Origin: Pogonophryne albipinna
Taxonomy: Eukaryota; Chordata; Actinopteri; Perciformes; Artedidraconidae
Direction: 5' to 3'
Assembly: GCA_028583405.1 (NCBI GenBank)
Contig: CM053251.1
Span: forward strand, 3,783,771 to 3,847,770
DNA length: 64,000 nucleotides
The notes below the pieces were generated by a model. That model was not told the origin of the DNA, did no database searches, and saw only the letters and a program-made list of their open reading frames with translations. Made by a program: the position numbers and the translations under genes. Of the stretch, positions 36,750 through 48,435 are shown in pieces. The first letter of the stretch is position 1. The number at the start of each line of letters is the position of its first letter.

Positions 36750-37638
36750 TGTTTCCTTCCAAAGCGACAAAGGCAATTCAAAGTGCTTTACAAAAAACGA
36801 AAGACATTAAGAAAATGGCATTTAAAAAGTCATTAAAAAGAAAAGTTACAGTGCAGTCTAAGATGTGAATAGTTCAATTAAAAGCAGCGACAAAAAGAAA
36901 AGTCTTCTTGCTGGATTTAAAAGTAGTCCGAGTTGCAGCGGACCTGCAGGTTTCTGGGAGTTTGTTCCAGATATTTGGAGCATAATAACTGAACGCTGCT
37001 TCTCCATGTTTAGTTCTGACTCTGGGGACAGAAAGCTGACCAGTCCCTGAAGACCTGAGAGATCTGGATGGTTCATAATTTAGCAGGAGGTCAGAAATGT
37101 ATTTTGGGCCTAAACCATTCAGTGCTTTATAAACCAGCAGCAGTATTTTGAAATCCATTCTTTGACACACAGGAAGCCAGTGCAAAGACTTCAGAACAGG
37201 AGTGATGTGATCCACTTTCTTAGTGTTAGTGAGGACTCGAGCAGCGGCGTTCTGAATCAGCTGCAGCTTTCTAATAGATTTTTTAGTGAGACCTGTGAAG
37301 ACACCATTGCAGTAGTCCAGTCTACTGAAGATAAAAGCATGGACAAGTTTTTCCAAATCCTGCTGTGACATTAGTCTTTTAATCCTAGATATATTCTTTA
37401 GGTGATAGTAGGCTGATTTAGTAACTGTTTTAATGTGACTGTTGAAACTCAGGTCAGAGTCAGAGACAAACACAAACATCTCCACTTCCTGCCAACACGC
37501 CTCCATCTTCACAGGCAACAGGTTTTTATTTGTTGCAGCAGGTAACACACAAGGCTTCTCTCTCTTGTCTAAAATCCTGGAGGGATGGTTAATAGAAAAC
37601 GTGTTTTGTATTAACTCACTGTGGGCAGCTATCATCAA
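36750..37638 (-). mobile_element. Rex1-like LINE, 3' part of ORF2
   Basis: The minus-strand open frame 37638-36874 contains DSDLSFNSHIKTVTKSAYYH, FIFSRLDYCNGVFTGL, LQLIQNAAARVLTNTKK, SLHWLPVCQRMDFKILLLVY and WNKLPETCRSAATRTTFKSS. These segments are typical of the C-terminal end of fish non-LTR retrotransposon ORF2 of the Rex1 type. The endonuclease and RT fingers/palm are missing, as expected of a 5'-truncated insertion. The 3' tail (about 36750-36873 on the plus strand) recurs in POLD3 intron 2. Confidence 0.85.
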
Positions 37639-37689
37639 ATTACTCCAGACATCAAAGTGCGTGATGTTTTTCCACTGCGCTTGTTGACA

Positions 37690-38330
37690 GCAGATGAGTG
37701 GAGAAGTGGAACTTGTTGGGAGTAATCAGGCAAGACAGCGACGCTCCGAGCCGACACGGTGGTCAAACTTAACGGAGCATGAGAAAAGACAACGTGGCGT
37801 TCCTGCTGCTTTTGTTCCACAGTCTCCCCGCGGAGCGGATCTAACCAAGCATGCCGTGAGAGCAGATGCTGCCACCATCAACTCATTTAACGATTTCAGA
37901 TGGAGCTGCTTAAAGCCTCCTCAAAAACAAACTAAAGCAAAGAAAAACAACCATTCACCCGTGATGCCCCGAGTTTAGGGGGAGGTGATTCTCATCGTGA
38001 ATTCATTCACTGGAGACAGTGTGCAGCAGAAGTGTGGCGACAAATCTCTGAGCCGTTCCTGGACACTTTATGCTAATCTGCTTTATCATTTGCTTACATT
38101 TGCCATTTAATGATTTCACATGGAGCTTTAGTTGCTTCTAGCCTCCTCAAAAACAAGGGGAAATAAAATCCATTGTTCATCCTTGATAACTGAGCTTCAG
38201 GAGGACGTGTTTCTCTATTTATTTTATGCAGTGAATACATTTGTTCAGCAGAAGTGTGGGGGCAAATCCCCGAGCTGTTCCTGGACACTTTATGCTAATC
38301 TGCTCTTTTATTTGCCCTTGATGGAGCGAC
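37690..38330. repeat. Degenerate tandem duplication of about 220 bp
   Basis: About 37885-38097 and 38105-38315 share ATTTAACGATTTCA / ATTTAATGATTTCA, GCCTCCTCAAAAACAA, CAGCAGAAGTGTGG and CCTGGACACTTTATGCTAAT in the same order. The plus-strand ORF 37694-37978 (94 codons) overlaps the first copy and has no recognisable domain. Confidence 0.65.
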
Positions 38331-38815
38331 GGCACTGCACCTTCAGGCATGTTGGAGAAATGTTAGCATTGATCTGATGTTTTGTCTTCGAGCTGCGATC
38401 TGTGTCACAGCTACAGCCAGCAGACATTCATGAGCTCTGTCATCCAAGACAACAGAATGAAACAGGGCTGCAGATGCTCTCATTGATAGTTTGCTCGCAT
38501 AAGGGCATCTGCCTTGACTTTAAAAAGCATCTGTTTTCCCCTTTTCATACAGATATTCATCCCTGCTACGTGCACCGCTGCAGAGTGGAGAGGTGCAGGA
38601 TGCAGCTGGGACTGTGAAAAGCTCCCAAATTATTTTCTACACTTCAAGGATTTACACATTGTTTTATTCACTGAAAGATTCGGATTGCAGCAGAAAACGT
38701 GTCATTGCCATCATATAGCATTGCTGTTTTTATTTGGGCATAAACAACAGACTTACCACTGGATGTGTGCTCAGTATAACCACAGATCTGAATGTCTAAC
38801 TAGCTTAACTGGATA
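38331..38815. other. No gene seen
   Basis: Spacer; no domain in the small ORFs. Confidence 0.45.
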
Positions 38816-38819
38816 TACA

Positions 38820-38885
38820 TAAGACAAGATAAGATACAATAGAACTTTATTGATCCCAATTTGGGACATTTTTACATGTAAGACT
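38820..38885 (-). mobile_element. LINE/SINE 3'-tail fragment
   Basis: AACTTTATTGATCCCAATTT following ATAAGATA repeats is the usual 3' end of fish L2-type LINEs and their SINEs. Similar tails occur at about 26400-26470 and 51238-51290. Confidence 0.6.
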
Positions 38886-38952
38886 TCACATTCACATTCT
38901 CACTTTTACTTAATTGTCAATGTGTGGTTTTAAATGTTGCATTTTCTTTTAG

Positions 38953-39152
38953 AGACAGCAGGAAATTGCCAGGCGACAAGCCGCAAAGGACAAGAAGCAG
39001 AAAGAGAGAGACGAGAGGCTGAAAGAATCCAAGCAGCCAGACTTAGAGCCAGAGGAAGATGAAGAGGAGGCTGAGGAAGAGCTGCCCTCCATCTTCATCC
39101 CTCAGCCTCCAAGTCCTCTCTACTCATCGCCTGGCCACTTCTGGCTCTCCAT
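38953..39152 (+). CDS. Exon of a cilia/flagella WD-protein-like gene (CFAP44-like, tentative)
   Basis: A strong acceptor (TTGCATTTTCTTTTAG) precedes an open block reading RQQEIARRQAAKDKKQKERD, then a long acidic run (LEPEEDEEEAEEELPS), then IFIPQPPSPLYSSPGHFWLSM, and ends at ATG|GTACAC. The charged/acidic linker followed by a PSPL...FWLSMGGYD segment is what I associate with CFAP44 (WDR52), an axonemal WD-repeat protein. The reading phase matches the next exon at 41497. No further exons of the gene were found upstream, so this may be a duplicated fragment rather than a whole gene. Confidence 0.5.
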
Positions 39153-39484
39153 GGTACACACAATTAAAAGAAACTGAAGATCAACATTACATTTAAAGGG
39201 GACCTATCATGCAAAATGCACTTTGTGATGTCTTTTATACATAACTATGTGTCCCCGGTGTGTCGGGGAACTCACGCAGCGTCAGAAAATAAAACCCTCT
39301 CTCTTTTCCTCCGTACCCAAATCTCTAAAAACGGGGCTACAACGGAGCTGATCCAGATTTGCGTCCGATATGACGTAATATCTGAAATGTGGACCCACGG
39401 GCCAATCAGAAACGTTGCTATCAGAAACAATACCCGACTGTTTTGGACGTAATATGGTCGGTGTTTACATTAGCATCGCTAACA

Positions 39485-40518
39485 CTCAGAGCCAGTGACG
39501 TGCGGTGAGGTTCATGGCTGGTGAGGCACTGACTCTTTCAGAGTCAGATTTACAAATATTATATTTTTACCTTAATCGAAATATTCGGTTATTTTCAAAA
39601 GCTTTTTTAGTCTGATGCTTCGATTCATTTTAAACAGACTGTTCAACAAAAGGATAGCCTACCCAACATCTAAATATTGGATTGTTCTTTCTTAGTAAGA
39701 TCCCATTTTCATTACAATTGTGGTCTTACCTTGACTTGAAGATGAAGTCCATGCTATCCTTCTGGACAACAATCTTCATTACATTTTTGTAAAAGTCCTC
39801 CTTATCTTCCTCTAGTTTCAAAAGCCTAGCTTGTTGTTTTCCTCTACCGTCTCTGCGTAGAATAACCGTAGCAACAAGAACCTGTGGGCTCACTTGCGCC
39901 CCCTTCAGTGCGGCAGAGGTTGTGGCTGCCTCCCCTGCTGCTTTTTTCATTGCCGTTGTATGATGAGACCAGCGAGCTTAAATATCATATATACGTGAAA
40001 TAAGTTATTTAGAGACTATGGATGGCGAGGATAAATGTAATAAAGGGATCTACAATCATTACATTGGTGACATACAGTGAGATGGTGCAGGCATGCGCTT
40101 AGGGCCCGCTTTCCAGACAGTTTCTGTGAGGTGACGCACTCTGAGGTGAGGCAGAGCTCATCTGTGCCTCACCTCACCCCACAGTAACTGGCTTGAGCGC
40201 GCTCACAAAATAAGTGCCCGCGTTAAATGAGTGCCCGTGCTCCAGCAAGTTACTGTGGGCTCACGAGAGGCAGAGCTCGTCCCTGCCTCACTTCTCATCG
40301 CTCCATGTAGTTGTAGCGGAGCTCGGCAAATGTGCTGATTTTGACTATAAAAAGCGATTGGAATCAAACAGAAATCACATTTACAACACAGATCAGTGGA
40401 GACATTTTATTATTATTACTATTTAGTTTTTCTTTAGTTGTTTTTCCGTTACATTGGAGTATGACAGGTGAGGCTCTGCCTCCCCTGCCTCCCCTGACTG
40501 CACGTCGCTGCTCAGAGC
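39485..40518. mobile_element. 1.02-kb hAT element with 8-bp TSD CTCAGAGC
   Basis: The element runs 39493-40510. It starts CAGTGACGTGCGGTGAGG and ends CCTGACTGCACGTCGCTG. CTCAGAGC is exact at 39485-39492 and 40511-40518. GTGAGGC/GCCTCAC words are frequent inside. No intact transposase. Confidence 0.92.
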
Positions 40519-40791
40519 TAACCTGTACTGGAGAGCATGTGTGTGAAGAAGCAGGAAATAAGAAGGAACTCACCTTGTGGTATAACCGGCAAGAGAGAAA
40601 GCCTTTGAGCTCCATACTGTTTCAGAAAGAATCCTTGATAATCCATGATATGGAGTTTCATCACGGCAGTATTTAGTTTAGACAGTAGCTGCCGGGTCCC
40701 GCATGAACTCAGCCCCCTCCTTTTTAATTAAAGGTGTATACCCCAAATCAGCACTTTTGAAACAGCAAACGAAATAGAGGCATGGCTGGGA

Positions 40792-41219
40792 CGGGTGGCG
40801 CAGTGGTCTGTGCGTTTGATCATCAGATCAAGGGGGTGTTGGGGAACTCCAGTTCGAAACCCGCTCCCGCCCCACTGCGTCAGGCCGTTGTGTCCTTGGG
40901 CAAGACACTTCACCCGAATTTGCCCCTGTGGGTATTGTCCACAGTACATGTATAATATCAATGTGTACTTGTAAAAGTGCCTCGATGACTTTGAGGTGTG
41001 AAGATGGGCGGTGTGGCCCGCCGGCGCTGCGTCTGTAAAGCCGTTGTGTCCTTGGGCAAGACACTTCACCTGAACTTGCTCCTGTGGGTATTGTCCACAG
41101 TAGACGACCATTACATGTATGTATGATCTGTATGTGTAATGTGTATTTGTAAAGCACTTTGAGAGTCATTGATAAAGCGCTATAATAAATATAAGGATTA
41201 TTATTATTATTATTATTAG
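40792..41219 (+). mobile_element. tRNA-derived SINE with internal duplication
   Basis: A-box-like TGGCGCAGTGG at 40796 and B-box GTTCGAAACCC at 40852 (RNA polymerase III promoter) head the element. The body contains GTGTCCTTGGGCAAGACACT twice (40891 and 41047), and the tail is GCACTTTGAGAGTCATTGAT then GCGCTATAATAAATATAAGG and (TTA)n. It is a SINE, not a functional tRNA gene. Confidence 0.85.
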
Positions 41220-41496
41220 AATGGGTGATCTGTTTGGTATTTTGAGCAAAACACTTCATAGACATGTTTTTTATATATTTGTATATATCTGAGACCTATG
41301 CTATTGCCTAAAAATAGCACGATAGGTGACCTTTAAATAATGTGTTGAGAAATTAAAACATGTCCTGTAGACTCTACACAGACTCTAGCTGTGTTTTGGT
41401 ACAAATACCAAACTACATATAGTAAAACACAGCTATAGATTGAAAAGTATTATCAAAAACAGGTTCACAACATTCTCTCTTTCCCCTCTCCTGCAG

Positions 41497-41592
41497 GGGG
41501 GCTATGACTCTGGTTTCCTGTATCACTGTCAGTTCTCTGAGGAGCAGGACCAGGACCCTCTGCAATCTCTGCATAGAAGCAATCCAACATAA
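41497..41592 (+). CDS. Second exon of the same gene fragment, ending in a stop
   Basis: The acceptor CCTCTCCTGCAG is followed by GGYDSGFLYHCQFSEEQDQD, then PLQSLHRSNPT and TAA. Phase 0 joins the previous exon to give FWLSMGGYDSGFLYHC. The intron between them is 2.3 kb and filled by a TTAA element with two passengers. After QDQDP the sequence loses resemblance to the expected protein and no donor is seen, so the exon looks truncated here. Confidence 0.5.
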   Translation, partial: GGYDSGFLYHCQFSEEQDQDPLQSLHRSNPT

Positions 41593-42225
41593 AAAAACAA
41601 ACAAGCTTGATATATGTGTGATAAATAATTAATAAGTTACAACATGTACAATTCCTATGCAAAAAACTTGAATTAAAATGCTGTATTCTTCTTTGTTTGT
41701 TTGTATTCTTATGAAAAAGTGTATAGATTGATTCAACAAACAGTATAATGATTGGCAGCTTTGCACACTACAGGTTATACAGATGGTGTGATGTAGTATA
41801 TGGGTAATCCAATATCTATCGACTACTTCCACTTCTTATAAACAGTCCTTGATGCCGAAAACTACAAAGGCCTTTACTGAAACCTATGAGCTCAACACAC
41901 TTTGTGAAGTTCCTTTGCCTGCAGCGTTGAAGCTCTAGTCTGCTCAAGTTGCAATAAGCTTAAAGGGAGGGAATGCTCATGACACGCATTTTTAAATAAT
42001 TATCATCCGATAAAACAGACCAGTCTCTGCCAGTATTTTTTATTTTTTTTTAATCCGATGAGGTTATCAGTGATTTTAAGCTGATTAATTACCGAAATAA
42101 CATCAACCCTGTGGGCGGCGCCATTTTGACGAGTCACATGACCTATTTTACCGGAAGTTTACAAATTGACGTATGTGCTTTGTTCATGTTGTTTACTCTA
42201 GTTACTCTCACAATGCTATAGAAAT

Positions 42226-42505
42226 ATGCCTCATTGTATCGCGAAACATTGCCACAATTCGGATAGGAACAATCCACGGAATGCTCGGTTCCATCTATTG
42301 CCAACGGGTAAGCGTAGGAAGTACGTTCGGAGGCAGTGGCTAGCGAAATGTGCTCGAACCGAAAGATCCACAGGCGCATGTATGCAGCGAACATTTCAAG
42401 TTTCCGGACGACTACTATGAGAGTATGATGAAACATAAAATGGGATTTATTAATCAACCATTACTTAATGGGGATGCAGTGCACTACCAATGCCAGCCAG
42501 CGTAA
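42226..42505 (+). pseudogene. THAP zinc-finger domain, frameshifted
   Basis: The frame from ATG 42226 reads MPHCIAKHCHNSDRNNPRNA, RFHLLPTGKRRKYVRRQWLAKCART; the next frame, from about 42350, reads EPKDPQAHVCSEHFKFPDDY and ends at a TAA near 42503. Together these give the C2CH pattern of THAP DNA-binding domains (CxAxxC, conserved Trp, then C..HF), with a one-base shift between Trp and the last Cys. The longer single ORF in frame one loses the CSEHF part and so would lack the zinc site. THAP domains bind DNA; here the domain is probably the transposase N-terminus of a decayed element. Confidence 0.75.
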
Positions 42506-43094
42506 GCACATTACGCAGCAGACTTTACTTATTGTTTACTAAGTAAGGAAGCAGGAATTGCAGGACCCAGAGCGCACGGAGCACAGAGCGGACAGCAGAT
42601 AACGGAATTGCAGTTTTATTGCTTATAGATTATCAGAACATTTCAAAGGGGACACAGCCACATTGGATATTAACCTATGGGTTAACTACATCATCGTTTT
42701 TATCGTTGTAATGCCATTGAAGACCAGTTTAGACCAGACAAAGAGGAAGGTAAGCCATGTTAGCCTAGCGCATGTTAGTACCTAGCGCCACTTGTTTTGA
42801 TGTACGTTTTTGTTGATAATGTCGCGAGTTTGTATCTTTCAGTGTTGAGGTGAGCACCGTTAGATTCTGTGTCTTTACGATCATAAACAATGTGTTGGAT
42901 GTGCAGCTAGGATAAGTAATAAGGGAGCTAGGAGTGATTTTCGGTGCAGTAATAGGTTAGCATTTTTCGCTCGGGGCTAATTCAGAGGCTCACTGTTAGC
43001 ATTGTGTGTTTTTTTGAAGAAAAAAATGAAAAAGATCAGTTAAATGAGTTTTTTCCCGTTATATGGATATAAAATATTCATAGTTTATTAAATA

Positions 43095-43564
43095 TTAAAG
43101 GTGGGGTAGGTAAGTTTCAGAAACCGGCTCGAGATACACTTTTTGTTATATTCCATGGAATGCTCTTAACATCCCGATAGCAATGAATATCTGAAGTGCT
43201 TTGACAAAAAATCCATAAAAAAAAGTCATCTGTGGAAGCCGTAATACTGTAAAAAGCACGACCAATCCGACGAATTGGATTGCTGTCCTGTCTGTCAGCC
43301 TTCCATCTCGTGCACGCACAAATGTATCTCGTGCCCTCATTGGGCGTGCCGTCATTGGGCGTGCATTGCAGCAGTACTTCAATGACTCGCCAGCAACAGG
43401 CGGCCACTTTCACCAGTCTGCTGACGTCATGTGCGCGTTCATGTGTGTTGGAGGAGGTGCTCTGTAAGGAAGTCTGAAGGAAGGGGCGGATTCTTTTCGG
43501 CTGTGTACTTTCAAATTTTAGTGCACTCGAGCCGGTTTCTGAAACTTACCTACCCCACCTTTAA
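43095..43564. mobile_element. 462-bp TTAA element (AGGTGGGGTAGGTAAG ends), complete copy
   Basis: The element runs 43099-43560. The ends AGGTGGGGTAGGTAAGTTTC and its reverse complement are near-perfect (about 36 bp including CAGAAACCGGCTCGAG). TTAA lies at 43095-43098 and 43561-43564. The interior CCAGCAACAGGCGGCCACTT is shared with the longer copy at 60032. Confidence 0.9.
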
Positions 43565-44107
43565 GATTCCTTAGACGTTGTTTCCTGCAAATGACGCAAT
43601 TTCGGCCCCAGAACCGGGTCCGTGGGGCCTAAGAGGATAACAGAGTATGTTTTTTTATTTTTTTTACAGTTGTATTTGGATGGAATGAATACCTATAGTG
43701 ATAATTCAACGTAAGTCCGCCTGGACTTTATTTTTCTAAACTTCTTCCTCGGTGACGAGTCCGAACTCAAATACTCCGCCATGTTTTCGTGTGTTTACAA
43801 AGTGAACGCATGGATGACGTCACGACCATCACGTGACTACTGAAAATGGCCAAAATGGCAGCTGCCTGACAGAATATACAGGTTTTGATAAAAAAGAGCT
43901 ATAAAATCATTATTTACCGGGGAATATCGCTGATTTCTTCAGGGTATGGTTTAAACATAATGTTTCAGTAAATACTGAAGTTTTGATTAACTATCTAATG
44001 ACTGGAGCCTTCCTTTAACAAAACACTTTAGCAATGGCCGTCAGAATTCATTGTCCTTCATGGTGCCAGCAAAAAAAAAGCTTCTTTTGCACATTTTGGT
44101 GTGTTAT

Positions 44108-45866
44108 GGCATGGGCGTAGGAAGCATCCTGAATGTGGGGGGGACATTTTTAACGGAGGGTGTGGGGATCCCCCCCACAGAAAAAAAAAATAGATTTCCT
44201 GTATTCTGGTGCGTTTTAACAGGTGGTTTGATACTTTTATGTGGCTATACTAGCATGAGGAAAATGATGGGTACATTTTGTAATTTCATCCAGTTGTAAA
44301 GAAAGGAAAGATATTTGATTATTAATTCAGAGCCGTCTTTGAATTAATAAAAAGCAGTTTAAATGCCCATTTTTTGTACATTTATATACAACAATAAATA
44401 TTTGTGAGTGCATTGAGAGATATTGTTGTGGAGAGTCATTTATATATAAATCGCAAAATACATTTGTGAATCCTTCTGTGAGCATTTATTAATATTGAGA
44501 CTGATCTGACTCCATACAGATGTTAAGTTCACCTAGGAATGGTATCATTGACTTAAATGTCCAAATAAATGTTGCTCTTCTGTTTATATTGGTCACATGA
44601 TGCCCCTTGACTGAAATGTTTCCTGTTCAATATCCCCACTGATTTCCTTAACATTCTGGGATGAGAGTCCACATCACAATTTACTCTAAACTGTAATTTC
44701 CCTTTCATCACTCACCTCAGCAACGGACCTCTCTCCACTGTCCCTGTTCTGCCTCTGACTCCGCCTAGATGTCAAGAGAGGTGGTGAAGTGCTTTATTGA
44801 GCAGTATACTCTTTCACATTGAATCATAACAAGTCATACTGAATGTAAATACAACTGACTCTAAAGTAAGTCCCAGTCTGTGACATTGGACATTTTGAAG
44901 ACTCAAAGTCCCAAGCAGTAGGTAGAATATTAGCTAGTCTATGTAATGTGCACAGAACATAAATAGTTAACTGAATACTGGGATGGAAATGGCCTATAAG
45001 CACTCAGTAAAACATAAACACACACAAAAAGCTTCTGAATGATAAGAAGTATAATTAAAACATAATGCACATTATCATTTTGAGAGAGAGTACCTAAATT
45101 AAAGAACTCAGAAAATAATCTCTTATCGAACTGAGGCTCCAGTAAAACACACTGACTGTGCCACTACATGGACATCATGGTGTTTACATGAGCACAGAGA
45201 GATCGGGTTATTCATGTTCCCTGTTTACATGATTAATACTAGTAACCTGGCATTTCGATGCCTTTTCTCATCTAAACTATTCAGTATTTGTGTCTCTCTA
45301 TCATGACATAAAGACGAAACTCCTCTCCAGAAGTGAGACGCCGCCACCGCCGCCATCACTGTTTGATTAACTGCTACCAGCTGATGACTTACTTTCCTCT
45401 TCTTTGAAAAAAATGTTCTTATGTCCATGTTGTCTGGGGGATAAAACATATCAAACCAAGAGATCGTCAGCTTTGATTTTCGCTGTATTAACCATTTCCT
45501 GAACATTTGGTGTGTGTGCCTTTTACTGCCTTACCTCCGCTACCGGCATCGCTTCATACAACAGATCTGAGCTGTCCAACTATGGCAACACTCCTTGAAC
45601 ATGCGCGCGCTATGTGAGAATCTGCCTTGGTACAAAGTAGCAGTGAAAACATGGTACGGAGTTTCATTGATTTGGGCATTCTCTCAATAAGCAAGTGGAA
45701 TGGATTTGATAGTGAAGCACTGACACAGCTCTCGACAAAGTGCGGCGAGTGGAAAGACCGATTCACGGACTTTCCACATGGTAAAAGTGGGGGGGTCTAA
45801 ACTAATCATTTGAAAAAGTGGGAGGGACTTGTCCCACCCTCATATAATGGCTGCGACGCCCATGGT
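44108..45866 (-). mobile_element. 1.75-kb hAT-type element, ZMYM-like 5' coding piece
   Basis: It starts ATGGGCGTAGGAAGCATC and ends GGCTGCGACGCCCATG; flanks GTTATGGC and GTTATGCC could be an 8-bp duplication with one change. The minus strand holds MDIRTFFSKKRKVSHQ (45428 to about 45380), the usual start of ZMYM1-like hAT transposases. The rest of the transposase is missing. Confidence 0.6.
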
Positions 45867-45878
45867 TATGCCACTGCA

Positions 45879-46203
45879 GCGGGGTAGCCCCGTTTAAGCG
45901 TCCTCGCTCAGGCCTCGGGCTGCCTCGCTGGCCGTCCGAGGCCGTGGCACATTTCCATTACAGTTTAGGACCTGGGGTAGCAACGCAGTGTAGGCGGGGC
46001 GATCGGCTTCACATTTCGAGTTGTTCCGTCGAGCTCCCGCTGGATTTTATCATCCCCAATGAGATGTAGGAACGTCGTCACCTCCTCGGTCGACCACGGT
46101 GTGCTTTTCTTTGACGTTGCCATTTTTGTAGCTCCTCCGTTTACAAAAATGCTGTGTATAAAAATGCTGCAAGCTTGCCATAAGTATCTACTTCCTACTC
46201 CTC
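45879..46203 (-). mobile_element. Myb/SANT-type (Harbinger-like) transposon fragment
   Basis: The minus-strand ATG at 46123 gives MATSKKSTPWSTEEVTTFLH, LIGDDKIQRELDGTTRN, a Myb/SANT-like trihelix start as found in the second protein of PIF/Harbinger elements, then runs into unrelated residues and stops at 45965. The AAT|GTGAAG at that point could be a donor site. The sequence is GC-rich and CpG-rich compared with its neighbours. Confidence 0.55.
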
Positions 46204-46485
46204 TTAAAGGTGGGGTAGGTACGTTTGAGAAACCGGCTCGAGATACACTTTTTGTTATATTCCATGCAATGCTCTTAACATCCCGATAGCAATGAATAAA
46301 TAGTGCTTTGACAAAAAATCCATTAAAAAATATCATCTGTGGAAGCCGTGGCGCTGTAAAAATCACGACCAATCATCTGAGCCGGCTAAAGTAACTGGAT
46401 GGCCTACCTGCCTGTCAGCCTTCCATCTGTGCACAAACTTATCTCGTGCCCTCATTGGTCATGTGCGCGTTCATGTGTGTGTGTT
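46204..46485. mobile_element. Truncated copy of the AGGTGGGGTAGG TTAA element
   Basis: TTAA at 46204-46207 is followed by AGGTGGGGTAGGTACGTTTG; homology to 43099 runs to about 46480 (GTGCGCGTTCATGTGTGTG) and the right end is missing. Confidence 0.8.
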
Positions 46486-48430
46486 GCTTCAAAAAATCCT
46501 GGGTAAAGAAAATAAAAAGGAATCTATTAGGCTACACGGTTTAAATGTTTTTTTAAACTCATTTTGAAATTAATATTGAAGGCTAAGAGGTTAATCAAGG
46601 ACATTTAAAACTGTGTGGCTGAATGACACACACACACACACACACAGGAGATTCAGCCAATGAATCAGAGGTCAGTGAATTTCACGCTGAAGTGAGTTCA
46701 GTTAGCGAAGATGGGAAAGGGGAATTACGCTGAGCATTAAATTATCATTTATTAAACGGGGACCATGAATTTCAAAGACTCAGGGTCAGTTTAGTCAGGG
46801 TCAATTTAGTCTTCATTTATCTTTCACAAAATGAGTATTCTAATGGCAAATTGCATTTATGCTAAACAGAAGACTGTAACACTGAACTGCTTTGGGAAAG
46901 TCGCCCTGCGCTTACATTTCCCTGGGTGAGTTAAGGTTTCAATACCCGTCATTTCATATTTCAACATACCATTTTGTTTAATTTCCGATAACAAAAAACA
47001 GCTGATGAAAAGTGGTTGTGGTTGTATTGCATCCCCACTCACGCAAGCAGGTACATTTTGTCAAATACAAACATGCCCTCTCATAAGCCACCTGTCTGCT
47101 TCCACTGTGAATGATAAAACATGCAGCTTTTAGACAACATGGAGCTTTATAGGATGAGAAATCTCTGCTGCAGTCTTTGGTCCTCCATAGAGAGGCTTTC
47201 TATAAACCGCCCTCCGCCCTAGTGTCACACTTTCTTTGGCGGGGTGATTATTAGCTGTCTCCCCCGAGGAATGGTTACCCCCTCAGCCTCCGCTCCTCTT
47301 CACCCTCAGCTCTTTGTGGCTCCTGCTGATAAGGCAGAGCTGATATCTGCTCTGGCTGCATGGGAAACGATACACACCCCGAGCTGCTGTCCACAGCATC
47401 AGGACAAAAGAAACTGGAATCCAGCCCCTGGTTATTGTTATTTTTTACAATGGAGGAGAGTGTATGTACAGAGACAATTCTCGCCAGGTGCTTGAGACAA
47501 AACAGAAGACAGTGAGAGGGTGACAGATTGACTTAGTGCTTACAATGGCTGGGTTATAAACAAAATGTCACGGTTTCCACCCCTACCGCCTGTGCCCAGA
47601 TTGCTTAAATGTCCTTGAGAGAGATGAAGAAGCTGCTGTCGTCCATTTAAAGCAACTCAGAATTACAGCAGCTGAAATGATTCACATGTGTTATGGTTGA
47701 TTGTGGTGCTTTGCACTATTTAAATATCACATAGTAATTGGCTTATTCGAAATGTATTTTAACATTTCCTAAAATGATATCATACAGATGTTTTTTGATC
47801 ATGTTATCCATCCTAAATGGGCCCTATTCTGCTTTTTGGGGTCTTTTAATTTCCTTTAGTGTGTTATCTAGGTTTTTTTTGCCCACACATCAGTATTTTT
47901 CTTTTTTGTTCAGGTTTGTGAAGCACTTTGATTTGATTTGATATAACCTAATAGTGGACAGTAAACAAACACTTCCCAGTTCATGTGTGTGTTGCCGTCT
48001 ACGCAGGAAACTCCCTGAAGACCTCTGCTCTGGCTTCCAGTTGAGCATGGTGATCACTCTCTCCTTAATCATTAAAACACACTTACAGCCCGGGCAGGCT
48101 CCTCTGCTGCCTCCTGCTCTGCAGTGCATGATGATGATGATGCTCCCGGCTGTGAGCTGCATGTCAACACTCTGCACGGCCACATGCAGCCCGTTACACC
48201 ACAAGTCTCATCAAATCAACAAAAAGTGTAGAATCAGTGAGATGTGCCTGCACAGTGTGACTTCTTCATGCTGCTGGAACAAAGCACTGCAGGAGACCTC
48301 ACACACATCAATATACACAACATCAATATGCCTGGCGTCCTCTGTTCTGTCTGCTCTGAGCTGTAATTTGGCATTCAGATCATGTGGGATGATTCGCATC
48401 TCTGTGAAACTGCATGTTCATTCCGCCTGA
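46486..48430. other. No gene seen
   Basis: Contains a short (CA)n at 46626 and a GGGCCCTATTCTGC word at 47819 that is a trace of the TTAA MITE family. No exon recognised. Confidence 0.5.
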
Positions 48431-48435
48431 CATCT

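Larger units (their letters stand above)
39193..41336. mobile_element. TTAA-site element (AGGGGACCTATCATGC ends) with nested passengers
   Basis: The element runs 39197-41332. It starts AGGGGACCTATCATGC and ends GCACGATAGGTGACCT, with TTAA at 39193-39196 and 41333-41336. Inside it lie a hAT element (39493-40510) and a tRNA-derived SINE (about 40792-41219), so its own sequence is only about 700 bp. Confidence 0.8.
41960..44018. mobile_element. Kolobok-like TTAA element carrying a THAP domain
   Basis: The element runs 41964-44014 between TTAA at 41960-41963 and 44015-44018. The ends AGGGAGGGAATGCTC and (reverse complement) AGGAAGGCTCCAGTC are only partly alike. It carries a THAP-domain reading frame (42226-42505). 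TTAA targets together with THAP domains are known for the Kolobok superfamily. A second TTAA element (43099-43560) is nested inside. Confidence 0.65.

Noticed and set aside
37442..37687. Plus-strand ORFs over the Rex1 fragment
   Set aside because: Antisense to the LINE ORF2 frame; no independent evidence.
40796..40862. Functional tRNA gene
   Set aside because: A and B boxes are present but the sequence continues into a SINE body and tail, and no cloverleaf is apparent.
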